Assembly (NCBI GenBank): GCA_016181005.1
Contig: JACPAE010000001.1
Span: 1-64,000 of the forward strand
DNA: 64,000 nt
From: Candidatus Aenigmatarchaeota archaeon
Lineage (GTDB): Archaea > Aenigmatarchaeota > Aenigmatarchaeia > CG10238-14 > SCSR01
Reading direction: 5' to 3'
Shown: positions 15,399-23,364 of the stretch, in pieces
How positions within the stretch are numbered: position 1 is the stretch's first letter
How the letters are laid out: the number at the start of each line of letters is the position of its first letter
Made by a program: the position numbers and the translations under genes
Notes under the pieces: model-generated
Seen by the model: only the letters and a program-made list of their open reading frames with translations
Database searches by the model: none
Told to the model about the DNA's origin: nothing

Positions 15399-17714
15399 TT
15401 AAGCTGGAGTGACTGTCGCTGTCGCGGCCACAGTGCCTGTGACTTCAACCTTGCTGGCTGTTACACCAGTAAGCTTTGTCGCATAGCTCTGCAGTACACC
15501 CGACGCTAGTCTTGTATCTTCAGCTCTTGTACCCGCAACTACAACTACCTGCTTGCCTGTAGCAAATGCACCATCGACTACCTCGATGACACCGAAGTTC
15601 CTTGCTGGCCAATCTGTACAGCCGTAAGCGAACTTGCCGGCTGTCTTCAAATCAGCTACTAAGGAGTTCTTACATGGTCCGCCAACAAGAATCAGGTGTT
15701 TGCCTGTCTTGTCGCCGGCTGCCACTTCGCTATCAAGCTTTGCGACTGCAGTTGTAACTGCTACGACTTCCTTGACTTTTTCGCCAGTTGTGCTGGTTGC
15801 AGCACCAATCTTGCCGAACTGTACCAGTCCGTAGACTGTTTCTGGCGGGATTCCTAGGACTACTTTGTCACCATCTGTGTTTGTCTTGACAGTGTATACT
15901 TGTATACCGCCGTCAGTGACTAGTGTACCTACCTGGTCGCTGACATCCTGTGTTGCTGTACCTTCAATCCTTGCTGTTACGTCATTTGTGTCTGCCTTGG
16001 CTGTAGTTCCACCTAGTCTTAGCTCAGGTGGACTACTAGTCGCTGCGATAGACCTGTTAGTGAAACTCATGTTCACCTGCTGCACGTCACCTGCTGAATA
16101 GAGTTTTACTCCGTCCAATAGTGTCCCGTTGTGGAAGTTAGCCACCAGATAGAAAGCTGATACGGCTCCTGGTCCACCGTAAGACAGTGACACATTGAAG
16201 ATGCCACCTGCTGCACCACCGTTCATAACGGCTGGCCATTGGCTAGCGGCATCTGTTTGATCGGCATTAACGACTCTGCTTGTGGCTTTGTCTTTGAATG
16301 CCAACCACCATGTTGATCTGTTACCAATTCCTAACCATTCGGCTGCTGAAGACGAACCGTTGAACAGGACATACATCTCATCGTATCCGGTAGAACCGTT
16401 TACGATTGTTCCTGCAACGTCACTCGAGATCTTCAACCCGTTAAGACCGCTCGCGCCGCCGAAGTCACTTGTAGAATAGCCTGTAGCAGCTGTAGAGTTG
16501 TAAACTGTTACACCTGTTACAGATTCGATTGTAACCTTGGCGAACTTGCTTGGCTCGTAGGCAACATACTTCAATTCGAAGTAGTTGTTAGGACCTTTGA
16601 GGGAACTACCTTGTAGGTAGTACCTTGTGTCGTCTGTTAAAGACGAAGGAGAGTATTCTACTCTTATCTTGTCACCTGCTGTGATTACACCTGCTCCTTT
16701 GAAGACACCTGATATCTTCCAATTCGAGCCGAATTCTGTTACAGTTGATGTATCAGATCCGTCGAATGTCTTTTCTACGTCACCCTTACCGAAGAGCACT
16801 TGTGCATAACCTGCTACGCCAGATGCTGTTGCACCAGAGCTAAGCACTTTGTAATTCCAAGTTGCTCCACCGGAAGTAAACGACTCTTGTGAACCTGTGT
16901 TAATGCCTGATTTTACGACATTACCGCTTGCGTCTGTTACTTCTAGCTTTGCTGTTGTGCTTGAGAAGGACTGCACTACCTTGAGAGTAAGACCTTCAAC
17001 GGTCATTGCCTCTCCGTCACTTAGTGTCTTGACAGAACCTACCAGTGACTTGAAGGAGCCTGTATCTGGAACTGCTACAATCTGGAACTCCCTACCAGCT
17101 ACCATAACCTTTACTGGATTCTGGTATGTAGATGAGTTTGCTGTTGTAGCTGGACCGAAGCTACTATTCGAAATCGTGCTGTCGAACACATACTGGTACT
17201 TCAAACCGCCATTATCGATTCTCATTTTCAGAGTACCGTTAATTGGGCTTGAGATACTGTGTGTCAACTTTAACTTCGGGTCTGTATCGTTCAATACAAC
17301 CTCTTCATGGTAATTGTAATTCGTACCTTTGTAGTCGAATTGTCCTTCCTTCAGTCCTGAATAGTGGAAGTTCTTCAATGTTACTGGCAGATTGTTACCA
17401 GTTGTTCCTGCTATTGCACCTGTTGTTGAACTTGCTGGAATTGAGACTTTTCTCTCAACTCCTGTCAATCCTGAGGAAGTCGTCCCTGATACTGTAGTAT
17501 CCTTGTACGATAGCTGAGCAAGGTTAGCAGCAACGTCTATAGCGCCTGCTACGTCCGAAGCCGCGGCATCCTTGCCTACTACAACGTAAAAGTCCCCTAC
17601 CTTACCAAGGAATGTTGGGTATGTACTAAGAGCTGTTGCGCCCAATACTGGGCTGACTAGTGTCATGGCTGCCATTAAGGCTGTCATGAAACCTGCAACA
17701 AACTTTTTATACAT
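15399..17714 (-). CDS. S-layer protein, Methanococcus-type
   Basis: 771 residues from the chosen start MYKKFVAG; a 12-residue longer reading begins at 17750 but the ribosome-binding GAGG lies 6 bases before 17714. Signal peptide to about residue 28 (ALMAAMTLVSPVLGA). The N-terminal part (STYPTFLGKVGDFYVVVGKDAAASDVAGAIDVA) and the C-terminal part (FGVIEVVDGAFATGKQVVVVAGTRAEDTRLAS) are the two S-layer domains that together form the cell-wall-binding glycine-rich fold of Methanococcus-type S-layer proteins. The middle is beta-rich, Ser/Thr-rich with sequons. It should be the main surface protein of the cell. Codon choice is visibly more uniform than in neighbours, as expected for high expression. 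Confidence 0.92.
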   Translation of the reverse strand: MYKKFVAGFMTALMAAMTLVSPVLGATALSTYPTFLGKVGDFYVVVGKDAAASDVAGAIDVAANLAQLSYKDTTVSGTTSSGLTGVERKVSIPASSTTGAIAGTTGNNLPVTLKNFHYSGLKEGQFDYKGTNYNYHEEVVLNDTDPKLKLTHSISSPINGTLKMRIDNGGLKYQYVFDSTISNSSFGPATTANSSTYQNPVKVMVAGREFQIVAVPDTGSFKSLVGSVKTLSDGEAMTVEGLTLKVVQSFSSTTAKLEVTDASGNVVKSGINTGSQESFTSGGATWNYKVLSSGATASGVAGYAQVLFGKGDVEKTFDGSDTSTVTEFGSNWKISGVFKGAGVITAGDKIRVEYSPSSLTDDTRYYLQGSSLKGPNNYFELKYVAYEPSKFAKVTIESVTGVTVYNSTAATGYSTSDFGGASGLNGLKISSDVAGTIVNGSTGYDEMYVLFNGSSSAAEWLGIGNRSTWWLAFKDKATSRVVNADQTDAASQWPAVMNGGAAGGIFNVSLSYGGPGAVSAFYLVANFHNGTLLDGVKLYSAGDVQQVNMSFTNRSIAATSSPPELRLGGTTAKADTNDVTARIEGTATQDVSDQVGTLVTDGGIQVYTVKTNTDGDKVVLGIPPETVYGLVQFGKIGAATSTTGEKVKEVVAVTTAVAKLDSEVAAGDKTGKHLILVGGPCKNSLVADLKTAGKFAYGCTDWPARNFGVIEVVDGAFATGKQVVVVAGTRAEDTRLASGVLQSYATKLTGVTASKVEVTGTVAATATVTPA

Positions 17715-17810
17715 ATTGTTCCTCACATTTAATCTTAATCCACTGTCCATCTAAATTAGATATCGGACAGTGCTTGGGATTTTTCATAGTATGAATTTAT
17801 AAATCTTGGC
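17715..17810 (-). promoter_or_regulatory. S-layer promoter and leader
   Basis: Minus-strand TATA-like ATTTATAAATTC (about 17794-17805) lies about 80 bases before the S-layer ATG, predicting a 5' leader of roughly 55 bases ending in GAGG 6 bases before the start. Most genes here look leaderless, so a leader of this length may serve mRNA stability. An inverted repeat GCTCA-TT-TGAGC sits further up at 17872-17883. Confidence 0.5.
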
Positions 17811-17934
17811 ATATATAGGTTGCCTGAAACAATTTTTGGCATATTAAGATACAGAATGGCACACTAGAACCCGCTCATTTGAGCATAATTTAAACCTTTT
17901 AATTGTTTCTAGAGGTGAAATAAACCGATTTAGA

Positions 17935-18852
17935 CTAGGAAGAGCCTTTTTCTCCTTTAAATTTCTCCTTAGCCAATTTCAGCTTGTTTGTCCTCCCGAG
18001 TCGCACAACATGCACCAAACCACGATCCTGGAGCCTCTTTATGACGCGTGAGACCTTTGCCTTGGACAGGTTTGTCTCATGGACAACCTTTTTCTGGTGC
18101 GTCTCGCCTCCGGCGTTGGTTATAACCTGCAATACCTGCTTCTCGAAGTCGTCCAGAACTGACAAGATGACCTCTTCCGGTCTTCTCATCCTGCGGAAAA
18201 AGTAAAATGCGAGTCCTGATACTGCCAGAAATCCTATTATGCCTGTCGAAACCAGCGCGACCGGAAACTTCTCCACTGGTTCGTAAAGGACCTGGAACTT
18301 GAACGACTGTGCGGATGTTATGTTCTCCATGCTCCACGTCGCTATAATGCGCCTGCCGTCACTTATTATGTTCGTCGCTGGCGGGCTGACGCTGAGTATC
18401 AAGTCTGTAGTAGCCAACGCATAGCCCTCCGGTATCTTAACTAATGCAGAGGCCTGGTTTATGTCCTCGCTTAGGGACAAATCTAGGTTGAAAAGGTTTT
18501 TGCCGTCAACGGCTTTGACCAAATCGTTAGTTTCAAACAATAGCTCTAACGTGCGCTTTTCTTCAGTAAGGTTCATCTGGCAGTTGATTATGCTTGCTTC
18601 GCCGGTCACAAGGACGCATCCTACTGGGCCAGCATTGCTGCTTGGTTTCAGGTTGTTAACCTTCCCGAGCACTGTGAGCTGGAAACTTTTTACTGGGTGA
18701 TCAAAAGTTATCGTAAGCTTTATTGCCGCCTTGCCGTCTGAGCCTAAATCCGACTCGACACCATAGAACTGTATTGCAGCATAAGCACTAGGCACTAGAA
18801 CAGAAAGTGAAACAATTACCGCCAAGATTGAAACAATTTGAAACAGTTTCAC
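17935..18852 (-). CDS. Membrane protein with cytoplasmic winged-helix domain
   Basis: 305 residues. Signal peptide (to about 25), an extracellular beta-domain (25-195), one transmembrane helix (FPVALVSTGIIGFLAVSGLAFYFF), then a cytoplasmic winged-helix DNA-binding domain (DDFEKQVLQVITNAGGETHQKKVVHETNLSKAKVSRVIKRL). This layout is common in archaea: outside sensor, inside DNA binder. It lies 220 bases upstream of the S-layer gene on the same strand, so a role in surface regulation is a reasonable guess only. Confidence 0.8.
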   Translation of the reverse strand: MKLFQIVSILAVIVSLSVLVPSAYAAIQFYGVESDLGSDGKAAIKLTITFDHPVKSFQLTVLGKVNNLKPSSNAGPVGCVLVTGEASIINCQMNLTEEKRTLELLFETNDLVKAVDGKNLFNLDLSLSEDINQASALVKIPEGYALATTDLILSVSPPATNIISDGRRIIATWSMENITSAQSFKFQVLYEPVEKFPVALVSTGIIGFLAVSGLAFYFFRRMRRPEEVILSVLDDFEKQVLQVITNAGGETHQKKVVHETNLSKAKVSRVIKRLQDRGLVHVVRLGRTNKLKLAKEKFKGEKGSS

Positions 18853-18881
18853 AATTATAAAGTGTGCGGATAGGTATTTAA

Positions 18882-19928
18882 CTATTTTTCCTGGACGAAA
18901 TTCAGCCTAAAGCCGCATCCCGGGCACCTGCCGTCTATCAGCCTGTTCTTCTTCACAGACCTGTTCTTCCTTTCAACAACCATCTCGCGGCAATTGTGGC
19001 AGAAGGTGTTTTCCTCCTGATGGGGCGGCGTTGAATGTATGTAGACATACCTAAGTCCCTCCCTGTGCGACTCTTCTGCAAACCTCTCTAAAGTGGCCGT
19101 TGCAGTGGGCAGTATGTCCAGGTCGCCGCTTGGATTGTATTGCAGTATATGGAATGGTGTCTCTGCTCCAAGCTCGTGGCTTATCCAGGCCGCAAGCTTC
19201 CTGCACTCGTCCAAGTTGTCCCCTATCTGAGGTATGACCATGTTCGTTATCTCGATGAAAAGTTTCTGCTTCTGGAACTGCTTGAGCGCCACAAAAATTG
19301 CGTCGACATCTTTAATAGACATGTATTTTTGGTATAGCTGCGGATTCAGCGAACCGAATATCTTAATTGTCACTGCATCCAAGTACTTGCCCAACTTCTT
19401 TATCGGCTCTTCGGTCGTAAAGCCGTTAGTCACCAGTGCTGTCTTGATGCTTCCCCTGTGGGCATTCTTTGCGACCTTGAACGCGAACTCGAAAAAGATG
19501 AAAGGCTCTGTGTAAGTGAAGGTTATGGACTTGCAGTCCTTTTTCTCCGCTGTTTCAACTATCTGCTCAGGTGTCTGGTACTGGTACTTAACTTGCAGCG
19601 GATTATCATGAAAGGCTTTGTTCCCCAACTCGACATCGGAGCAGAAAGGGCTTTTGACATTGCAACCGGGAAGGCCGATAAATAACGAGTTCGATTCTGG
19701 CATGAAATGGAACATCGGCGCCTTTTCTATCTTCTCCACATTCACCGACGAAACCTTTCCATAGTTTAGTGCAATGAGTTTGTTGTCGCGGTTCTGGCGT
19801 GTGGAAGAAAAGTCGAACTTGTCCTTGTTTATGAACTCGTTCCTAGGCGTTATCAAGTCCCTGACACTGCCGCGCTCCTTGCGCCAGAATAATGCTTCTT
19901 CTATTTCCTCTTTAACCTTCGCAATTAC
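18882..19928 (-). CDS. AmmeMemoRadiSam-type radical SAM homologue with altered cluster motif
   Basis: The core aligns with PflA-like enzymes of the AmmeMemoRadiSam system: NRDNKLIALNYGKVSS, MFHFMPESNSLFIGLPGCN, TYTEPFIFFEFAF, LVTNGFTTEEPI, TPFHILQYNPSGDLDILPT and a C-terminal zinc ribbon (FCHNCREM...GRCPGCGFRL). The cluster motif expected as CxxxCxxC reads CNVKSPFC: the middle Cys is Ser (codon AGC). The Cys-rich N-terminal block of the family is also replaced (RDLITPRNEFI). Full homology begins at EEIEEALFWRKERG, which precedes the first usual start (TTG, 19856); ATT at about 19928 behind AAGGGTG would restore MAKVKEEIEEALFW. The protein may have lost radical chemistry or may be decaying. 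Confidence 0.7.
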   Translation of the reverse strand, partial: VIAKVKEEIEEALFWRKERGSVRDLITPRNEFINKDKFDFSSTRQNRDNKLIALNYGKVSSVNVEKIEKAPMFHFMPESNSLFIGLPGCNVKSPFCSDVELGNKAFHDNPLQVKYQYQTPEQIVETAEKKDCKSITFTYTEPFIFFEFAFKVAKNAHRGSIKTALVTNGFTTEEPIKKLGKYLDAVTIKIFGSLNPQLYQKYMSIKDVDAIFVALKQFQKQKLFIEITNMVIPQIGDNLDECRKLAAWISHELGAETPFHILQYNPSGDLDILPTATATLERFAEESHREGLRYVYIHSTPPHQEENTFCHNCREMVVERKNRSVKKNRLIDGRCPGCGFRLNFVQEK

Positions 19929-19975
19929 GCACCCTTGGAGATATATATTATGTCATCGAAAAGTAATAAAGAAGT

Positions 19976-20072
19976 GCCCCAGTAGCTCAGTCGGTAGAAT
20001 CATGCCGAAAGCACTTCACTCGTAATGGGTCGAGTAATGAAGGGGTCGCGAGTTCGATTCTCGCCTGGGGCT
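19976..20072 (+). tRNA. tRNA-Thr (CGU) with two 12-base introns
   Basis: Acceptor GCCCCAG/CTGGGGC, T arm GCGAG-TTCGATT-CTCGC, anticodon stem CTTCA/TGAAG with loop CTCGTAA, anticodon CGT. Two insertions interrupt the fold. The first (about 19999-20010) splits the 3' strand of the D stem between positions 23 and 24: removing 12 bases restores GCTC/GAGC. The second (20025-20036) is at the canonical 37/38 site; exon CTCG pairs intron CGAG with TAA bulges on both sides. After both removals the tRNA has 73 bases. Confidence 0.88.
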
Positions 20073-20102
20073 TTTTAAATCTTGGAATGGTATTGGTTGT
20101 TT

Positions 20103-20393
20103 ATGGAAATAGTGCTGCACTTCAAGTCTGAGAATTATGCAAAGGGAAAGGATATCTTGCTTGCTGACGATGTTGTCGGCAGGGCCAGCATGACATTCAA
20201 GGAAGGCTCTATTATAGGGAAGCAAGGTTACTACTGCTATCTTAGCGGGACAGAAGAACAATGCAAGCGAGCCTTGGAACTGACAAAGGATTTGGCGGAA
20301 GAAGTTCGGGACGAAGAGAAATCCCTGATTATAGGAAAAATTAAGGAAGAGGAAAACAGAGCATTGGAAGGCTTTGGAAATATCCTCGGTTAA
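20103..20393 (+). CDS. Small hypothetical protein
   Basis: 96 residues from MEIVLHFKSEN. Start chosen at 20103 because it follows the tRNA by a normal spacer; the frame remains open 21 bases further up. Alternating strands and a long charged helix (ALELTKDLAEEVRDEEKSLII) suggest a small alpha-beta protein. No family recognised. Confidence 0.55.
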   Translation: MEIVLHFKSENYAKGKDILLADDVVGRASMTFKEGSIIGKQGYYCYLSGTEEQCKRALELTKDLAEEVRDEEKSLIIGKIKEEENRALEGFGNILG

Positions 20394-20419
20394 ATTTAAT
20401 AACGGACTATTTAATTTAT

Positions 20420-20523
20420 GCGCCGATAGTCTAGCCTGGTCAAGACGCGAAATTAATGCGGATGCTTGCCAAGTTCGAGAGGATAACTCCCGAAAATCCC
20501 GGGTTCAAATCCCGGTCGGCGCA
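20420..20523 (+). tRNA. tRNA-Gly (GCC) with two introns, neither at 37/38
   Basis: Acceptor GCGCCGA/TCGGCGC, A73, D stem GTCT/AGAC, T arm CCGGG-TTCAAAT-CCCGG. Only one reading gives a normal anticodon arm: CGAAC-TTGCCAA-GTTCG (anticodon GCC). It requires removing 13 bases (20452-20464) from inside the 5' strand of the anticodon stem, between positions 30 and 31. A second, 17-base insertion (20480-20496) lies in the variable loop and forms a textbook bulge-helix-bulge: TTCG pairs CGAA, bulges AGA and AAT, inner GGA/TCC. The mature tRNA would have 74 bases. The first intron's ends are deduced from the restored stem rather than from a perfect splice motif. Confidence 0.78.
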
Positions 20524-20563
20524 CTACAAAGCTTATATGCTAGCCAATAGAAATTAATTTAGT

Positions 20564-21133
20564 ATGGCATTGCCGTTTTTCGGAAGGAAGAGGAAAGAAG
20601 AAAAATCCATGCCGGCTGAAATGCCCTCGCTTTCCTCATTGGACCAGATATCTCCTCTGACGTCCGGGCAACCTATGATGCAGCAACCGGTTCAACAGCC
20701 TATGCCAGAGCAGATGCCGCAACCTCAAATGCAAAGACCGCCGGCACAAGTCACATACCAACCTCCAGAGCTCAAGCCGGAAAGAGTGCCCGAAAGACCG
20801 ACATCGGCGCCATTGTTCGTCAAGGTCGACAGGTACAGGCAGATATTGAGTACTATAGCAAGCTTGAAATTATCCTTATCTTCAATCAAAAGCTCCCTTG
20901 CAACTTTGGAGCAAATTGACAAACTCAAAGGAGACGCCACAGAAGTAATAGCACAGATGGTCAGCAAACTCGACCAGAAGCTAATGACGCTGGACAACGA
21001 CTTGCTCCGGCCAGCCGGCTATCACGATACCGGTGAAGCTTCTGAATATAGCGATGTGAGAGGCATAGAATCTACTGTTGTAGACTTGCAAGGACAGATT
21101 GAGCAACTAAGATCGGAACTGACTCGGATCTAG
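20564..21133 (+). CDS. Pro/Gln-rich coiled-coil protein
   Basis: 189 residues: basic start (MALPFFGRKRKEEK), a low-complexity Pro-Gln-Met linker (about 30-85), then two helical blocks likely to form coiled coils (VDRYRQILSTIASLKLSLSSI; VVDLQGQIEQLRSELTRI). Similar small proteins accompany archaeal cell-division or cytoskeletal genes, but I cannot assign this one. TATA-like TTTAGTATG at the start. Confidence 0.6.
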   Translation: MALPFFGRKRKEEKSMPAEMPSLSSLDQISPLTSGQPMMQQPVQQPMPEQMPQPQMQRPPAQVTYQPPELKPERVPERPTSAPLFVKVDRYRQILSTIASLKLSLSSIKSSLATLEQIDKLKGDATEVIAQMVSKLDQKLMTLDNDLLRPAGYHDTGEASEYSDVRGIESTVVDLQGQIEQLRSELTRI

Positions 21134-21576
21134 GATATCCTGACATTGTCGCCGACCTTAATCTTGTTCTTGGCGACAAAGCCGGAGGTGACCTCAAGGA
21201 CGTACATTGACTTGTTTTGCGGGTAATGGACAGGACAGGTGTTTTCGCATGGAACAGCGCCTTCGACTATGGAAGTTATTTTGTAGTCCTTGCCGATCCA
21301 GACAATGTCGATTGGGAAGCTCATGTTCATCATCCAAATCCCAGGGTAGCCTTCATTGCCGAAGATGAACAGCATTCCTTCGTTAGAAGGTAGATTTTGC
21401 CTGGCCATCAAACCTATATTTCTTTTCAGTTCTGTGTCGGCCACTTCTGCTCTGATGGTGACGCTGGAGATTCTAACCGTCTTGTACTGCACATCGCTTG
21501 GAAAAAATTTACTTAGAACCAACAGAATTGCCAGAGTTATAAATCCCAGAATGCCGAAAATTGTGACTTTCCTCAT
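21130..21576 (-). CDS. DUF192 membrane-anchored protein
   Basis: 148 residues. N-terminal anchor (IFGILGFITLAILLVLSKFF), then the DUF192 beta-barrel: VEIRAEVADTELKRNIGLMAR-like segment, GMLFIFGNEGYPGIWMMNMSFPIDIVWI and CPVHYPQNKSMYVLEVTSGF. Family of unknown function, frequently exported. Convergent with the preceding gene (4-base overlap). Confidence 0.88.
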   Translation of the reverse strand: MRKVTIFGILGFITLAILLVLSKFFPSDVQYKTVRISSVTIRAEVADTELKRNIGLMARQNLPSNEGMLFIFGNEGYPGIWMMNMSFPIDIVWIGKDYKITSIVEGAVPCENTCPVHYPQNKSMYVLEVTSGFVAKNKIKVGDNVRIS

Positions 21577-21624
21577 CTATTTTATTCAATATTTTTATAG
21601 TTATCTTAGAGTATTATCAAGTAC

Positions 21625-21743
21625 GCGGGGGTCGCATAGCCTGGTCAATTGCGTCGCGCTCAAGTATCATTGAGCATTGATGAAAGATGATAAAGATACG
21701 CGATGGGTTAGTCCCTTCGAGAGTTCGAATCTCTCCCCCCGCA
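21625..21743 (+). tRNA. tRNA-Leu (CAA) with intron at 37/38
   Basis: Acceptor GCGGGGG/CCCCCGC with A73, T arm GAGAG-TTCGAAT-CTCTC, long class II variable arm (GGGTTAGTCCC region). Anticodon stem TCGCG pairs CGCGA and the loop starts CTCAAG, anticodon CAA. About 33 bases (21665-21697) are inserted after position 37, the normal archaeal intron site. Confidence 0.9.
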
Positions 21744-21801
21744 TCACTCCTGTACATGTGAAACATACAAACTTTTAAACCCTTATCGTACAAGTTCATT
21801 T

Positions 21802-22230
21802 ATGATAGACGAAAAAGTGCTGCAGGAAAAGATGCTTGTATACAAGACCTTGGAGTCACGCCTTAATGCCTTTGTCAAGCAAGGCGAGTTGGTGTCAAGC
21901 AAGATTGCCGAAATCATGTCCACGATTTCAAGCATAGAAGAAGTGGAGAAAAACAAGGACGAAGTCTTGTTCAAGCTCGGCAGCGAATCCTATATATCAG
22001 GCAGAATAACAGGTGGCAATGTCTTGGTGGAGATTGGGGCAGGTGTAGTGCTTGAAAAGCCGTTAGAAGAAGGGAAAGAGATATTGCATAAGAGGAAAGA
22101 AGAGCTGGAAAGTGCATTGAATGAGATCCAGAAAGGCGTTGCAGAAACATCAGAAGCGATGGGAAAGTTGGCGTCTGAAATTAATGAAATAGCACATGCT
22201 ATGCAGATGCAAAATCGTGTAGCTGAGTAG
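21802..22230 (+). CDS. pfdA: Prefoldin alpha subunit
   Basis: 142 residues, the family's usual size. Long N- and C-terminal coiled coils (about 1-45 and 95-140) flank a central beta-hairpin region with SESYISGRITGGNVLVEIGAGVVLEKPLEE, the conserved prefoldin-alpha segment. Prefoldin is a hexameric holdase that hands unfolded proteins to the thermosome. First gene of the pfdA-ftsY-srp54-pus10 run; ftsY follows after 8 bases. Confidence 0.93.
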   Translation: MIDEKVLQEKMLVYKTLESRLNAFVKQGELVSSKIAEIMSTISSIEEVEKNKDEVLFKLGSESYISGRITGGNVLVEIGAGVVLEKPLEEGKEILHKRKEELESALNEIQKGVAETSEAMGKLASEINEIAHAMQMQNRVAE

Positions 22231-22238
22231 GTGTTAGG

Positions 22239-23363
22239 ATGTTTGGGTTTCTAAAGAAGAAATTTTCGCAGGCAATCGAATCTTTATCAAAGAAGAAGGA
22301 AGAGGAACAAAAGTTAGAGAAGAATTTGGAAAAGATAGAAGAGAAGCTTGAGAAGCAGCCGGAGAAGGTTGAGGAAGTTGTCGAAAAGGCTAAAGCGCTT
22401 GTTGAGAAGCAAAGTCCTGAACTAAGAGAGGTCGTTGGGAAGGACTTGGAAGGTGTGGAGAAAGTTGCGGAAGAAAAGCCTTCTGAAAGCCCATCGCTGT
22501 TTAGAAAGCTGATAAAAAAGATAACTGAAAAGAAACTTTCCGAGAGTGATGTAGAACCGATTTTGAATGATTTGGAGACTGGACTCATCGAGGGGGATGT
22601 AGCATATGAAGTTGCAGGAAAAATCAAGAGCGATTTGAAGAACTCTCTAGTTGGTAAAGAGGTTGGTCGCGGTGAGATAAAGTCCATTGTATCAAATTCT
22701 TTGAAGCAGAGCCTGCTCGATATTCTGAATGTTCCTATACTAGATTTGGAAGAGAATGTCAAGAAGAAAAAGCCTTATACGATTTTGTTTCTTGGATTTA
22801 ATGGTTCTGGAAAGACTACAACTTTGGCAAAAGTTGGCAAATGGTTGGTTGGCAAGAATTATTCATGCGTGTTTGCAGCAGGCGACACGTTCAGAGCGGC
22901 TTCTCTGGAGCAGTTGGAAGAACATGCAGAAAAAATAAAAGTTGACGTTATCAAACACAAGTATGGCGCTGATCCCGCTGCCGTAATTTTCGATGCTATA
23001 CAGCATGCACAATCGAAAGGAATTCATTTCGTGCTGGCAGATTCTGCTGGACGGGTTCACACAAACCGTGATTTGCTTGATGAGATGAAGAAGATCGTGA
23101 GGGTCAACAAGCCTGACTTGAAGGTTCTTGTGATAGATTCTATGACAGGCAACGACGCAGTTTTACAGGCAAGGATGTTTAATGAAACAGGCGTGGATGC
23201 TGTCATATTTACAAAGGTTGACGTTAATGAGAAGGGCGGAGCAATACTTTCTGTTACGTATGAATTGAAAAAACCGATTTTGTTCCTCTGTAATGGGCAG
23301 AGATACGAGGATATAATAAGCTTTAATGCAGAAGACTTTGTGAATAATTTAGTGGGTGGATAA
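22239..23363 (+). CDS. ftsY: SRP receptor FtsY
   Basis: 374 residues. A highly charged Glu/Lys-rich N-terminal region (about 1-85), the NG domain with LFLGFNGSGKTTTLAKVGKW (G1), DTFRAASLEQL (G2), LADSAGRVHTNRDL (G3) and FTKVDVNEKGGAIL (G4/G5). FtsY is the membrane-associated GTPase that receives SRP-ribosome complexes. GVDAVIFTKVD and DSMTGNDAV follow the family closely. Directly followed by srp54 with one base between. Confidence 0.96.
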   Translation: MFGFLKKKFSQAIESLSKKKEEEQKLEKNLEKIEEKLEKQPEKVEEVVEKAKALVEKQSPELREVVGKDLEGVEKVAEEKPSESPSLFRKLIKKITEKKLSESDVEPILNDLETGLIEGDVAYEVAGKIKSDLKNSLVGKEVGRGEIKSIVSNSLKQSLLDILNVPILDLEENVKKKKPYTILFLGFNGSGKTTTLAKVGKWLVGKNYSCVFAAGDTFRAASLEQLEEHAEKIKVDVIKHKYGADPAAVIFDAIQHAQSKGIHFVLADSAGRVHTNRDLLDEMKKIVRVNKPDLKVLVIDSMTGNDAVLQARMFNETGVDAVIFTKVDVNEKGGAILSVTYELKKPILFLCNGQRYEDIISFNAEDFVNNLVGG

Positions 23364-23364
23364 G

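Noticed and set aside
20420-20523. Reading this tRNA as class II (Leu UAA or Ser) or as tRNA-Arg
   Set aside because: No alternative gives five base pairs in the anticodon stem with U33; the TTCG...CGAA helix that mimics a long variable arm is better explained as the splice motif of an intron.
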